Below are positions 33,153 through 41,441 of a stretch of 64,000 nt of DNA, in pieces. The position numbers and the translations under genes were made by a program. The number at the start of each line of letters is the position of its first letter. Positions within the stretch are counted from its first letter, which is position 1. Where the stretch lies: the NCBI RefSeq assembly GCF_016862175.1, contig NZ_BOML01000060.1, positions 26,066-90,065 of the forward strand, given 5' to 3'. This DNA comes from Paractinoplanes durhamensis (GTDB lineage Bacteria; Actinomycetota; Actinomycetes; Mycobacteriales; Micromonosporaceae). The notes under the pieces were generated by a model. It worked only from the letters and a program-made list of their open reading frames with translations. It was not told where the DNA came from and searched no databases.

Positions 33153-33376
33153 ACGAACCGGCACCGAGCCCGAAACTCAAGGGCTGGCTGCCGATGGTGA
33201 TCGGTGTCCTTGCCATCTTCCTGGGGGCACTGTGGACACTGCAGGGCCTGGACATTCTGACCGACAGCAAGATGAGCGGTAAAGAAACCTGGACATTCGT
33301 TGGCGGGGCACTTGCCCTGATCGGTCTGATCATGGTCGTGATCGGTGAGCGTGTCCGATCTCGATCCAAAAGATAA
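33146..33376 (+). CDS. Small membrane protein with two TM segments
   Basis: 76 residues: short polar N-terminus, TM1 (about 16-33, MVIGVLAIFLGALWTLQG), a short loop, TM2 (about 52-67, GGALALIGLIMVVIG), then a basic tail RVRSRSKR. No family function known. The start overlaps the aldo/keto reductase stop; ATG 33146 or GTG 33149 are both possible. A strong bidirectional terminator follows. Confidence 0.8.
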   Translation: MVNEPAPSPKLKGWLPMVIGVLAIFLGALWTLQGLDILTDSKMSGKETWTFVGGALALIGLIMVVIGERVRSRSKR

Positions 33377-33387
33377 GACATATAAAG

Positions 33388-33424
33388 AAAGGCCCCGCAC
33401 TCATTGCTGAGTGCGGGGCCCCTT
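33388..33424. terminator. Bidirectional terminator between convergent genes
   Basis: AAGGCCCCGCACTCA pairs with TGAGTGCGGGGCCCCTT over a 13-bp perfect stem with a TTGC loop; A-run on one side, CCTT on the other. It separates the plus-strand small membrane protein from the minus-strand cold-shock gene. Confidence 0.9.
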
Positions 33425-33495
33425 GATCGGAGTTGATCCGAGCCGATCTCCGCCAGGCGATCGGCAGCCGGTCATGACGACCGGCGATGGTGGTC

Positions 33496-33699
33496 TCAGA
33501 GCGGGCGAACCTGCTCCGCCTGCGGGCCCTTCTGGCCCTGGGCGATCTCGAACTCGACCCGCTGGTTCTCTTCCAGACTGCGGTAACCGCTCATCTGGAT
33601 GGCCGAGAAGTGGACGAACACGTCAGCACCCCCGCCGTCGACGGTGATGAACCCGAAGCCCTTGTCCGCGTTGAACCACTTCACGGTTCCTTGCGCCAT
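33496..33699 (-). CDS. Cold-shock domain protein (CspA family)
   Basis: 67 residues, the complete five-stranded OB fold. RNA-binding motifs KGFGFI (RNP1) and VFVHF (RNP2) are intact; begins MAQGTVKWFNADKGFGFI. Binds single-stranded nucleic acid and acts as an RNA chaperone in the cytosol. The 260 bp upstream (33700-33960) hold no gene and no obvious hairpin, which would fit a long 5' leader as known for cold-shock genes, though no specific element is clear. Confidence 0.95.
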   Translation of the reverse strand: MAQGTVKWFNADKGFGFITVDGGGADVFVHFSAIQMSGYRSLEENQRVEFEIAQGQKGPQAEQVRPL

Positions 33700-33968
33700 G
33701 CTGAACTCTCCCTCTGAAAATGCCGGCCCTAGTCCTGAAGTCCGGGCCGTTGTCCGTTTTCGAGCAGCGGCGCCGTTGAGGCGGACCTTCCAGAGGACGT
33801 CCTATCCGCCGCGACTGCAAGACACCGGTCGACGCCTTATCGGCCGGCATCCCGTGGTCTTGGCGAAGCAGCGAACCACGTACGCAAAAACTGGGCACAC
33901 TCTACCCGAAAAGGTGGCCGCAAAGCTGCCCCCGAACACCAATCAGATAAACGTCTGCTGATGCGGAA
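33700..33968. other. Gene-free upstream region of the cold-shock gene
   Basis: About 270 bp without protein-like frame on either strand, lower in GC near 33900-33960. It should hold the promoter and leader of the cold-shock gene (minus strand). A TAGAGT box (about 33905) may be the -10; I see no convincing -35 or other motif. Confidence 0.4.
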
Positions 33969-34006
33969 AAGGCCCCCCACTTCGCTCTCGCGATGTGGGA
34001 GACCTT
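33969..34006 (-). terminator. Terminator after the DUF4235-DUF3618-holin operon
   Basis: A stem of about 17 bp with three mismatches and a 4-nt loop, followed on the minus strand by CCTTTTCC. It lies 15 bp after the stop of the last gene of the operon. Confidence 0.7.
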
Positions 34007-34021
34007 GTCTTCAGTGCCGTC

Positions 34022-34291
34022 TTAGTCCGGCCATTGACCAGTCAGTTTGCGAACGCCGGAAGCGCCGCCGCGATCGACCGCCGCCTTAACCAGCGCGAAG
34101 ATCGCACCCTGCAGTGCGGCCGCCGCGAGGATCTCGGCCCAGCCGCGCTCCTCGTCGGTCGCGTTGGGGGCGTCGTCGTCGCCCGTCGCGATCTTCCAGA
34201 CCTCCTTGAACGCGAAGCCGGCCACCGCCCCGGCCGCGACGCCGAGCAGGATGCCCACCGGCTTGTACGCGATCTTCCCGACCTTGCTCAA
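34022..34291 (-). CDS. DUF4235 family small membrane protein
   Basis: 89 residues starting MSKVGKIAYKPVGILLGVAAG with a Gly-rich membrane segment (about 10-27), KEVWKIATGDDDAPNATDEERGWAEIL and a second amphipathic/hydrophobic helix (about 55-70). Matches the DUF4235 pattern. It ends the three-gene set with DUF3618 and a Holin-X protein; overlap with the DUF3618 stop is 4 bp. These three families occur together in many actinobacteria; function unknown. Confidence 0.88.
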   Translation of the reverse strand: MSKVGKIAYKPVGILLGVAAGAVAGFAFKEVWKIATGDDDAPNATDEERGWAEILAAAALQGAIFALVKAAVDRGGASGVRKLTGQWPD

Positions 34292-34551
34292 CGCTTCCTC
34301 CCGCGTACCACCAGAATGATTCCGATTACCGCAGCGACGCCGGCGAGCACCAGCGGGAGCGGCACCGGCGAGGTCGCCACCGCCTCCCGGGCGCGCACCT
34401 TGGCGATCTCCACCTGGTCCTTCGCCCGGGCCTTCACGTCCGCCTTGGCCGCCAGGGCCTGCACGGTCTCGCCCAGCTCGGCACGGGTCTGCTTGATGTC
34501 GGCCCGGAGCTCGGCGATCGTGGGCTTCGGTTGCTTCGTCGCCTCGCTCAC
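34288..34551 (-). CDS. DUF3618 family protein
   Basis: 87 residues. Signature TIAELRADIKQTRAELGETVQALAAKADVKARAK forms a charged helix (about 12-50), followed by a C-terminal TM (about 65-82). DUF3618 members are membrane-anchored helical proteins of unknown role, almost always next to Holin-X. Overlaps both neighbours by 4 bp, so all three are translationally coupled. Confidence 0.9.
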   Translation of the reverse strand: MSEATKQPKPTIAELRADIKQTRAELGETVQALAAKADVKARAKDQVEIAKVRAREAVATSPVPLPLVLAGVAAVIGIILVVRGRKR

Positions 34552-34982
34552 GACCGGCCCCGATCGCGGACCGCGTGCTTGACCTCGTCGACGTCGAGCT
34601 TGACGCTCTCGATCGCGGCCTTCGGCTCCGGCGGCACCGCCTTGGTCACCTGGTTCTTGCCGATCAGGGCGAGAATGCCGGCGACCAGGAACAGCGCGAC
34701 CGTCCAGATCAGCGCGGCCAGCCAGAGCGGCAGGAAGATGTCGAAGACGATGATCAGCGTGGCGATCGAGGCACCGATGCCGTAGAGGGCCAGCACACCG
34801 CTGGTGCCGAACAGGCCGACCCCGATGCCGGCATGCTTGCCCTTCTCCGCCAGCTCGGCCTTGGCCAGCGCTATTTCGTCACGAACCAGTCGGGAGACCT
34901 GCTCGCTCGCCCGCTGCACCAGTTCCGCGGTGGACTGCTCCGCGACCGGGCGTGCGGGCCTGCCGTTCAGGACATCGGCCAT
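34548..34982 (-). CDS. Actinobacterial Holin-X / phage holin family membrane protein
   Basis: 144 residues. N-terminal amphipathic helix with ELVQRASEQVSRLVRDEIALAKAELAEKGK, then two TM segments (about 53-75 and 83-105), and a charged tail. This is the Holin-X superfamily III pattern; it is chromosomal and not a phage sign. First gene of the operon; function is thought to concern membrane or envelope stress but is not proven. Confidence 0.88.
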   Translation of the reverse strand: MADVLNGRPARPVAEQSTAELVQRASEQVSRLVRDEIALAKAELAEKGKHAGIGVGLFGTSGVLALYGIGASIATLIIVFDIFLPLWLAALIWTVALFLVAGILALIGKNQVTKAVPPEPKAAIESVKLDVDEVKHAVRDRGRS

Positions 34983-35053
34983 CGTCGTCCCCCTTTCCTA
35001 CGTTGGGTTTATGCCCTGATCAACTCGGAGTCAATCCTGTTGGAGGAAAGGTG

Positions 35054-36229
35054 TCACCGCCGGGTCACGGCGGGCTCCTCCGGACCGGTGAACTGATTGC
35101 CGCGCGCCTCGCCGTCGTTGCCGCCGGAGAAGACCCGGCCGTCGCTCGGTGCGTCGCCGTCCGTTTGGGGCCGCGGGGCCGGGCGCAGCGGTGCCGAACC
35201 GGATGAGCCCTCGGTCAGTTCGGCGCGGACCCGCGGGATGCTCGTGCGCTGGTTCTGCCACACGTAGGTCACCAGGCGCTCCCGCACCAGGCAGCGCAGA
35301 TCCCACAGCGCCGGGGCGTCCGCGGCCGAGACCAGCGCGCGCAGCCGGACCATGCCGCCGATCGCGTCCGTCATCTGCAGCACGCACACCCGGCCGTCCC
35401 ACAGCTGCGAGCTCTCGCAGGCGGACCGCAGCTCGGTGCGCAGCGGCTCGATGTCGGTCGCCCAGTCCACGTCCAGCTCGGCCGTGCCCAGCACCGCCGA
35501 CCCGGTCCGGGTCCAGTTCTGGAAGGGCTTGGTGGTGAAGTACGACGTGGGCAGCAGCAACCGGCGGTCGTCCCAGATCTGCACGGCCACGTAGGTGAGG
35601 GTCAGCTCCTCGATCCGGCCCCACTCCCCCTCGACCACCACCACGTCGTCGACCCGCACCGCGTCGCTGAACGCGAGCTGCAGGCCGGCGAAGACGTTGC
35701 CGAGGGTGCTCTGCGCGGCCAGCGCCGCCACGACGCTGACCAGCCCGGCCGAGGCCAGCAGGCTGGCGCCGAGCGCCCGGATGCCGGGGAAGGTCATCAG
35801 CACCACGCCGAGCGCGAGGATCACGATGGTGGCGACGGTGACCCGGCGCAGGATCACCACCTGGGTCTTGAAGCGGCGGCGTTTCAGGTTGTCCGGCACG
35901 TCGGTGCGCCAGCGGGCCAGCGCGGCGTCCTCCAGGACCAGCAGCAGCGCGGCCACCAGCCAGGCGAAGCCGGCGATGAACAGGATCACCAGCAGATGCA
36001 GCAACGGGCCGCGGCCGGGGAACTCCCCGGTGGCGGCCCGGATGGCTTGCTGGATCGCGAAGACGGTGACCGTGGCCAGGAACGGGTAGTGGGCCGTGCG
36101 GGCCAGATCGGCGGCGAGCTCCGAGCGGCGGCCCATCCGGGACAGCAGCCAGTGCAGGAACTCGACCAGAAAGATCGTGGCGCCGGTCGACGCCACCACT
36201 ACCAGTACGGCGGTCATCAGGTGGGGCAC
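35054..36229 (-). CDS. Mechanosensitive ion channel, MscS family
   Basis: 391 residues. Four N-terminal TM segments, the last with the pore helix pattern GASLLASAGLVSVVAALAAQSTLGNVFAGLQLAF, then the MscS beta domain with DAVRVDDVVVVEGEWGRIEELTLTYV and YFTTKPFQNWTRT. The Ala/Gly alternation of the pore helix is well kept. The C-terminal tail (about 335-391) is low-complexity. It would open under osmotic downshock. GTG 36229 follows GGAGGAG at 8 nt. Confidence 0.93.
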   Translation of the reverse strand: MPHLMTAVLVVVASTGATIFLVEFLHWLLSRMGRRSELAADLARTAHYPFLATVTVFAIQQAIRAATGEFPGRGPLLHLLVILFIAGFAWLVAALLLVLEDAALARWRTDVPDNLKRRRFKTQVVILRRVTVATIVILALGVVLMTFPGIRALGASLLASAGLVSVVAALAAQSTLGNVFAGLQLAFSDAVRVDDVVVVEGEWGRIEELTLTYVAVQIWDDRRLLLPTSYFTTKPFQNWTRTGSAVLGTAELDVDWATDIEPLRTELRSACESSQLWDGRVCVLQMTDAIGGMVRLRALVSAADAPALWDLRCLVRERLVTYVWQNQRTSIPRVRAELTEGSSGSAPLRPAPRPQTDGDAPSDGRVFSGGNDGEARGNQFTGPEEPAVTRR

Positions 36230-36323
36230 TTGTCATCTCCTCCGGGAAGCGAGGGGGATCAGCGCTCCACCTTGCCCTGGCAGGCGCCGATCGCAACCCT
36301 CTCCCGGCGAGATAGGTGTCGGC

Positions 36324-37145
36324 TCACACTTTCCGGTATTTGGCCTGCGCGAAGCAGTAGACACCGAACGCGGCGATCCCGAGCCCGATCAACGCGAGCA
36401 GCCACACGCCCCACGGGTGTCCGGCCAGCGTCTTGAGGGCGGCGTCGAGGCCGCGGGCCTTGTCCGCGTCGTAGGTGACGGCGGCGACGACGACCAGGAT
36501 GCCGGCGATGGCGTAGGCGGTGCCCTTGGCGATGTAGCCGGCCATCCCGAGGCGGGTCGTCGACTTGCGTACCGAAGGGGCCATCTCCTGGGTGTTCAGG
36601 TGCTTGGTGAACTTCTTGGTCCAGCCGTAGACGGCCATCCCGACGCCGACGCCGATCACGACCAGGCCGACGAAGCCGATCAGCCAGCGGCCGCCGGAGT
36701 GGGCCATGATGCCGGCCGACTTGTTCTGCTGGTTCTGCGCCATCGACGAGTTCGCGCCGCGCAGCACGTTGACCGCGTAGAAGGCCAGCGAGAGGTAGAG
36801 GATCGCGCGCACGCCGGAGACGACCCGCTCGGCGATCGCGGTCTTGTCCTGCGGGCCGCTCTCGCCGATCGCGGCCTCGAAGGCCTGCCAGATGGCCATG
36901 CCGACCATCCCGATCGCGATCAGGACCAGCAGGACCTTGCCGAACCCGTTGCCCGCCAGGGTCTGCAGCGCACCGGACTGGTCGCTCTCCTGGCTGGAGC
37001 CGCCGAAGGCGACCTGGACCGCGATCCACGCGAAGATGAGGTGGACGATGCCGTAGCCGACGAAGCCGCCGCGGGCCACCATCTCCAGCGGTTTGCTGTC
37101 GGCGGCTCGCGACGCGGTGTATTTGACGTTACTGGCGGGGGTCAT
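36324..37145 (-). CDS. DUF1206 domain membrane protein
   Basis: 273 residues with three repeats of two TM helices each, the DUF1206 arrangement: VARGGFVGYGIVHLIFAWIA, GVRAILYLSLAFYAVNVL and GMAGYIAKGTAYAIAGILVV each open a repeat with a G-Y motif. Function unknown. ATG 37145 is used because the sequence before it in the same frame is not membrane-like and GGGG lies just upstream. Confidence 0.88.
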   Translation of the reverse strand: MTPASNVKYTASRAADSKPLEMVARGGFVGYGIVHLIFAWIAVQVAFGGSSQESDQSGALQTLAGNGFGKVLLVLIAIGMVGMAIWQAFEAAIGESGPQDKTAIAERVVSGVRAILYLSLAFYAVNVLRGANSSMAQNQQNKSAGIMAHSGGRWLIGFVGLVVIGVGVGMAVYGWTKKFTKHLNTQEMAPSVRKSTTRLGMAGYIAKGTAYAIAGILVVVAAVTYDADKARGLDAALKTLAGHPWGVWLLALIGLGIAAFGVYCFAQAKYRKV

Positions 37146-37224
37146 GGCCCCAGATTGACCGAACGCGACGTGTGACAAACATTCAGCCCTTGGTCCGCCT
37201 AAGGAGGTGGCGGGGCCGGTGGTG

Positions 37225-37551
37225 TCAGTTGCGTGCCACCTGGAAACTGACGGTGTCACCGGTGATGCTGTCGAGTGACACCTGCAGGCCGCCGACGTTG
37301 ACCGCCTGCTGTCCCTTGGTCAGGCTGATCTGCTCGCCGGCCACCACGAGGGTGACGGTGTTGGCGTCGGCGCTGACGAATTTCGCCTCCACGCCGAGCA
37401 CGCTGGCGCTCGCGTCGACCTCCCGGTCGATGGTCACCGTGCACTGGTCGAGACTGCAGTTGACGTTGTCACTGCTGCAACCGGTGAGAAGCGCGATGCC
37501 GAGGACGGCCGAGGCGAGTGCGGCGGCGACGCGCCGGGTGGGCTTGAGCAC
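37225..37551 (-). CDS. Putative lipoprotein
   Basis: 108 residues. Signal peptide with a twin-basic N-terminus (LKPTRRVAAALASAVLGIALL) and lipobox LTGC at about 25. The mature part has two more Cys (NCSLDQC) and beta-rich sequence (VTLVVAGEQISLTKGQQAVNVGG), which suggests a small disulfide-bonded surface domain. GTG start; no family recognised. Confidence 0.8.
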   Translation of the reverse strand: MLKPTRRVAAALASAVLGIALLTGCSSDNVNCSLDQCTVTIDREVDASASVLGVEAKFVSADANTVTLVVAGEQISLTKGQQAVNVGGLQVSLDSITGDTVSFQVARN

Positions 37552-37592
37552 CCTTCGAGGGTACGGGTACCGCGCGACCCTAAGGTGAGGTC

Positions 37593-37877
37593 GTGAGCGA
37601 GATAGAGGTACGCGACAACGCCCAGCAGCACCGCTTCGAGCTGCTCGTCGACGGTGCGATGGCCGGAATGGCCGCGTACCGGCTCCGGGACGGCGCCGTG
37701 GTGATCACGCACAGCGAGGTGGACCGGCAGTTCCGCGGCCAGGGGCTGGGGAACGAGCTGGCCCAGCGCACGCTGGACCTGCTCCGTTCTCGCGGGGACA
37801 AGGTCGTCCCGGTCTGCCCGTTCTTCGCGCGCTACGTCGAGGAGCACCCGACGTACGACGACATCATCGTTTCCTGA
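37593..37877 (+). CDS. Small GNAT-type N-acetyltransferase
   Basis: 94 residues. Conserved EVDRQFRGQGLGNELAQRTLDLLRSRG is the acetyl-CoA pyrophosphate loop (Q/R-x2-G-x-G/A), then VVPVCPFFARYVEEHPTYDDII, the typical end of the short YjdJ-like GNAT group. This group acetylates unknown small molecules or protein. GTG start. Ends 2 bp from the stop of the convergent NagZ-type gene. Confidence 0.88.
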   Translation: MSEIEVRDNAQQHRFELLVDGAMAGMAAYRLRDGAVVITHSEVDRQFRGQGLGNELAQRTLDLLRSRGDKVVPVCPFFARYVEEHPTYDDIIVS

Positions 37878-37878
37878 C

Positions 37879-39402
37879 TCAGGCGGCCATCGGGGCCGGC
37901 ACCGGGCTTCCCGCGATCAGCTCGGCGGCGGCCTGGCCGCAGGCCCGGGTCGCGCCGAAGGTGGCGATGTGCACCCCGCCGAGGATCGTCACCGGCACGC
38001 CCATCTCGACCACGATGGCGTCCGGCCGCCGGGCGAGCACCGCGGTGATCACGTCGGCCTGCCACGGGTGCCGGTGCAGGTCGCGGACCACCAGGACCAG
38101 GGCGCGGCCCTCGGCCCCGGCGAGCACGACCGACGCCGGGTCGGCCAGGCCGGCCAGGTAGCTCTCGGTGAGCCGGACCGAGGTGGTGCCGGGTCGCAGG
38201 CCGTCGAGCGGCGCGCTCACGCCCCACGGGGTCTCCTCGCCGACCGCGATGTTGCGCGGCGGCGCGAACTCGACCACGTGCGCGTCACCAGTGATCGGGA
38301 GCGCGGCACCGGCGTCGGCGGCGGTGACCCGGACCGCGCGGCGGGCCGCGGCGAAGCCGATCGGCGACCCGTTGCGCTGAGCAACGTCGACCAGCTTGCG
38401 GGCACCGCCGGTCCAGCCGGCCAGGCGGTGCACCCGGGCGGCCGCGTCCTGCAGGCGCTCGGCCGGGAGCACGCCGTTCTGGACCGCGGCGACGATCGCG
38501 TCGCGCAGCTCGATGGCGGTGTCCTCGCCGGCCAGCCCGCCGCCCACGCAGATCGCGTCGGCGCCGGCCGCGATGGCCCGTACGGTCGCGCCGGCCAGGC
38601 CGTACTTACGGGCGACGCCCTGCATCTCGATGCCGTCGGTGACGATCAGGCCGTCGAAGCCGAGCTCGTTGCGGAGCAGTTCGGTCAGGATGCGCCGGCT
38701 GAGGGTGGCGGGCAGCTCCGGGTCGTACGCCGGGACCAGCAGGTGGCCGGTCATCACGACCTTGACGCCGGCCTCGATCGCGGCCCGAAAGGGCAGCAGC
38801 TCGCAGGCGGCCAGCGCGGCCCGGTCGCGGTCGATCAGCGGCACGTCGTGGTGCGAGTCGACGCTGGTGTCGCCGTGGCCCGGGAAGTGCTTGGCGCAGG
38901 CGGCCACCCCGGCGTCCTGGATGCCCCGGACGAACGCGGCCGAGTGGCGGGCCACCAGCTCCGGGTCCGAGCCGAAGGCGCGTACGCCGATGACCGGGTT
39001 GTCGGGGTTGCTGTTGACGTCGGTGTCCGGCGCGTAGTCGAGCGTGATGCCGGCGTGGGCCAGCTCGAAGCCGAGGTCCCGGGCGACCGCTTCGGTCAGC
39101 GCCGGATCGTCGATCGCGCCGAGGGCCAGGTTGCCCGGGCGGGAGCTGCCGTGCCGCGACTCGAACCGGGTGACGTCACCGGCCTCCTCGTCGATCGCCA
39201 CGATCACGTCGGCCCGCTCGGCGCGCAGCTGCGCGGTGAGCGCCGCCACCTGAGCCGGGCTCTCGACGTTGCGGGCGAAGAGCGCCACGCCGCCGAGTCC
39301 GTCGCCGAGCCACCGGCGAACCCAGTCGGGTGCGGTGGTGCCGACGAAACCGGGCTGGAGAACCGCAGCCGCCAGCTTCGCCAATTCGCCTTGGTTGGGC
39401 AT
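37879..39402 (-). CDS. Glycoside hydrolase family 3, beta-N-acetylglucosaminidase (NagZ-type)
   Basis: 507 residues. GH3 barrel domain (about 10-330): VIAIDEEAGDVTRFESRHG, the NagZ loop KHFPGHGDTSVDSHHDVP with catalytic His/Asp, and nucleophile Asp in LIVTDGIEMQGV. The C-terminal GH3 domain (about 350-500) is present, making it longer than Gram-negative NagZ, as in many Gram-positives. No signal peptide, so likely cytosolic peptidoglycan recycling. Two direct repeats 21 bp apart lie at its promoter. Confidence 0.92.
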   Translation of the reverse strand: MPNQGELAKLAAAVLQPGFVGTTAPDWVRRWLGDGLGGVALFARNVESPAQVAALTAQLRAERADVIVAIDEEAGDVTRFESRHGSSRPGNLALGAIDDPALTEAVARDLGFELAHAGITLDYAPDTDVNSNPDNPVIGVRAFGSDPELVARHSAAFVRGIQDAGVAACAKHFPGHGDTSVDSHHDVPLIDRDRAALAACELLPFRAAIEAGVKVVMTGHLLVPAYDPELPATLSRRILTELLRNELGFDGLIVTDGIEMQGVARKYGLAGATVRAIAAGADAICVGGGLAGEDTAIELRDAIVAAVQNGVLPAERLQDAAARVHRLAGWTGGARKLVDVAQRNGSPIGFAAARRAVRVTAADAGAALPITGDAHVVEFAPPRNIAVGEETPWGVSAPLDGLRPGTTSVRLTESYLAGLADPASVVLAGAEGRALVLVVRDLHRHPWQADVITAVLARRPDAIVVEMGVPVTILGGVHIATFGATRACGQAAAELIAGSPVPAPMAA

Positions 39403-39489
39403 GGGCCCCCGTACCTCCGGTGACGTTTACGCACACTCCCCGTGATGGGAGCGTGCCCCCGTTGTGCCGACCTATGTTCACACCCCATC

Positions 39490-39522
39490 CCTATTTAGTC
39501 AACAAACCTTCCTATTAGTTAA
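39490..39522 (-). promoter_or_regulatory. Direct-repeat box upstream of the GH3 gene
   Basis: On the minus strand TTAACTAATAGG (39522-39511) and TTGACTAAATAGG (39502-39490) are 21 bp apart, two helix turns, in an AT-rich island between divergent genes. TTGACT could also serve as a -35. A sugar-responsive repressor site is possible. Confidence 0.55.
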
Positions 39523-39541
39523 GAGTCGATACGATGCGGGG

Positions 39542-39673
39542 GTGCTTACCCCCTTGGCCGCCACCTCAGGCGTCGACTGGTCCGAGGTTCACGCCGTCCG
39601 CCTCCTCGGCGTAGCCCTCGCCGCGTTGTTCCTCCTCTGGGCGATCCGCCGGATGTTCGGCGGGAAGAAATAA
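39542..39673 (+). CDS. Small single-TM protein (43 aa), probably leaderless
   Basis: 43 residues: LTPLAATSGVDWSEVHAVR then one TM (about 21-35, LLGVALAALFLLWAI) and a basic tail RRMFGGKK. GTG 39542 is 6-7 nt after TACGAT (39530-39535), the place for a leaderless start. An in-frame extension to 39464 has no protein character. No family known; overlap-free and 41 bp ahead of recQ. Confidence 0.55.
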   Translation: MLTPLAATSGVDWSEVHAVRLLGVALAALFLLWAIRRMFGGKK

Positions 39674-39713
39674 AGGTTTTCGCGCAACATCGTTGGGGCA
39701 CAATGGCCGCTCG

Positions 39714-41363
39714 ATGAAGCTTCCCGTCTACGGACCCCGCCTGCGCCGCGTCGCCCGTCAGCAGTTCGGATGGCCCTCGCTGCGCCCCGGCCAGTTCAAG
39801 CCGATGCGCGCCGTGCTGCGCCGCAAGGATGCGCTGGTCGTGCTGCCCACCGGCGCCGGCAAGTCGGCGATCTACCAGATCCCGGCCGTGCTGCTGCCCG
39901 GCCCGACCGTGGTGATCTCCCCGCTGCTCGCCCTGCAGCAGGACCAGATCGCCGCCCTCAACGAGCGGAACGACCCGAAGATCCGCGCGGTCCGGGTCAG
40001 CTCGGCCGAGACGCCGCACCAGCAGCGCGAGGCGATCAAGGAGATCCGCGAGGGCCGCGCCGAGTTCCTGTTCATCACGCCCGAACAGCTCAGCGACCCC
40101 GAGCGGCTGGCCGAGGTGCGCTCACTGAAGCCCGGCCTGATCGCCATCGACGAGGCGCACTGCATCTCGGCCTGGGGGCACGACTTCCGCCCCGACTTCC
40201 TGGCCCTCGGCGAGATGATCAAGGAGATGGGCCGCCCGCCGGTCCTGGCGCTGACCGCGACCGCGTCCCCACCGGTCCGCGACGACATCATCGAGCGACT
40301 CGGCCTGCGCAAACCCGAGATCCACGTGTCCGGCCTGGACCGGCGCAACCTGTTCCTCGAGGTCGCCTACTGCCCCGACGAGGACTACCGCTGGCGTCGG
40401 CTCACCCAGCTGATCGAAGCGGCGCCGCGGCCCGGCATCATCTACGTCGCCACTCGGCGGGCCGCCGAGGAGCTGTCCGACCGGTTATCGAAGTCGGGGT
40501 ACCACGCCACCTACTACCACGGCGGGATGGCCGGCGGGATGCGCGAGGAGCGCCACGAGGCGTTCTCCGCCGACAAGGTCGACATCATGGTCGCCACGTC
40601 GGCGTTCGGCATGGGCATCGACAAGGCCAACATCCGCTGGGTCGCGCACGTGGCCCTGCCCGACTCCCCCGACAGCTACTTCCAGGAGATCGGCCGCTCC
40701 GGCCGCGACGGCGAGCAGGCCCACGCCATGCTGCTGTGGCGCGCCGAGGACGAGGCGATCCAGCGCTTCTTCAGCGGCGGCTCGCCGGACGAGGTCGAGC
40801 TGCGCGAGCTGGCCGCGGCGCTGCGCTCCGGCCCGCTGACCAAGACGGCGCTGAAGGAGAAGACCGGCCTCGGCCCCCGCAAGCTGGGAAGCTACCTGGG
40901 CCTGCTGGAACAGGTTGGCGCGGCAACGGCCGGCGCCGGCAACAAGATGACGGTCCCGCTCTTCGCCCCGCTGCCGGCGGCTGCGGCGACGGCCGCCATC
41001 AAGGAGTACGAACGTCAGCAGGTGGTGACCCGCTCCCGCACCGACATGATGCGCGGCTTCGCCCAGGCCGAGGGTTGCCGAAGCCAGGTCCTGCTGGCCT
41101 ACTTCGGCGAGGCCCTGAAAAAGCCGTGCGGCCACTGCGACAACTGCGCCAACGGCCTGCCCACCCCATCCGCAAAGCCCGCCGACGAGCCGTTCGCCGT
41201 GCACAGCACGGTCCGCCACGGCGAGTGGGGCCCGGGCACGGTGATGGGCTACGAGGACGACCGGATGACGGTCCTCTTCGACGAGGTCGGCTACAAGACC
41301 CTGTCGGTCCCGGTCGTCATGGCGAACAAGCTGCTGTCGCCGCCGACGAAACCGAGACGCTGA
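39714..41363 (+). CDS. recQ: RecQ-family ATP-dependent DNA helicase
   Basis: 549 residues. Helicase motifs in order: VLPTGAGKSAIYQIP (I), SPLLALQQDQ (Ia), IAIDEAHCISAWGHDFRPDF (II, DEAH and aromatic loop), ALTATA (III), and QEIGRSGRDG (VI). A four-Cys zinc site CRSQVLLAYFGEALKKPCGHCDNC follows. The end has a small SH3-like domain (HGEWGPGTVMGYEDDRMTVLFDEVGYK) rather than HRDC. It unwinds DNA 3'-5' in repair. ATG 39714 begins next to the RQ motif; a TTG seven codons upstream is possible. Confidence 0.94.
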   Translation: MKLPVYGPRLRRVARQQFGWPSLRPGQFKPMRAVLRRKDALVVLPTGAGKSAIYQIPAVLLPGPTVVISPLLALQQDQIAALNERNDPKIRAVRVSSAETPHQQREAIKEIREGRAEFLFITPEQLSDPERLAEVRSLKPGLIAIDEAHCISAWGHDFRPDFLALGEMIKEMGRPPVLALTATASPPVRDDIIERLGLRKPEIHVSGLDRRNLFLEVAYCPDEDYRWRRLTQLIEAAPRPGIIYVATRRAAEELSDRLSKSGYHATYYHGGMAGGMREERHEAFSADKVDIMVATSAFGMGIDKANIRWVAHVALPDSPDSYFQEIGRSGRDGEQAHAMLLWRAEDEAIQRFFSGGSPDEVELRELAAALRSGPLTKTALKEKTGLGPRKLGSYLGLLEQVGAATAGAGNKMTVPLFAPLPAAAATAAIKEYERQQVVTRSRTDMMRGFAQAEGCRSQVLLAYFGEALKKPCGHCDNCANGLPTPSAKPADEPFAVHSTVRHGEWGPGTVMGYEDDRMTVLFDEVGYKTLSVPVVMANKLLSPPTKPRR

Positions 41364-41395
41364 CATATCGGCCTCAAGAGGGCAACGAGCCTCGA

Positions 41396-41426
41396 CCAGC
41401 GGCGCCGCCCGGCGGGCGGCCCGCCG
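41396..41426. terminator. GC-rich hairpin between convergent recQ and the ATPase gene
   Basis: AGCGGCG (41396-41402) pairs with CGCCGCT (41420-41426), and an inner GCCGCCCG/CGGGCGGC palindrome competes for the centre. It is in the 78-bp gap between convergent stops and lacks a T-run. Confidence 0.45.
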
Positions 41427-41441
41427 CTGACCACGGTCGTG

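Noticed and set aside
34548..34982. Prophage, because of a holin-like gene
   Set aside because: Holin-X with DUF3618 and DUF4235 is a normal chromosomal actinobacterial trio; no phage structural, integrase or lysin gene is near.
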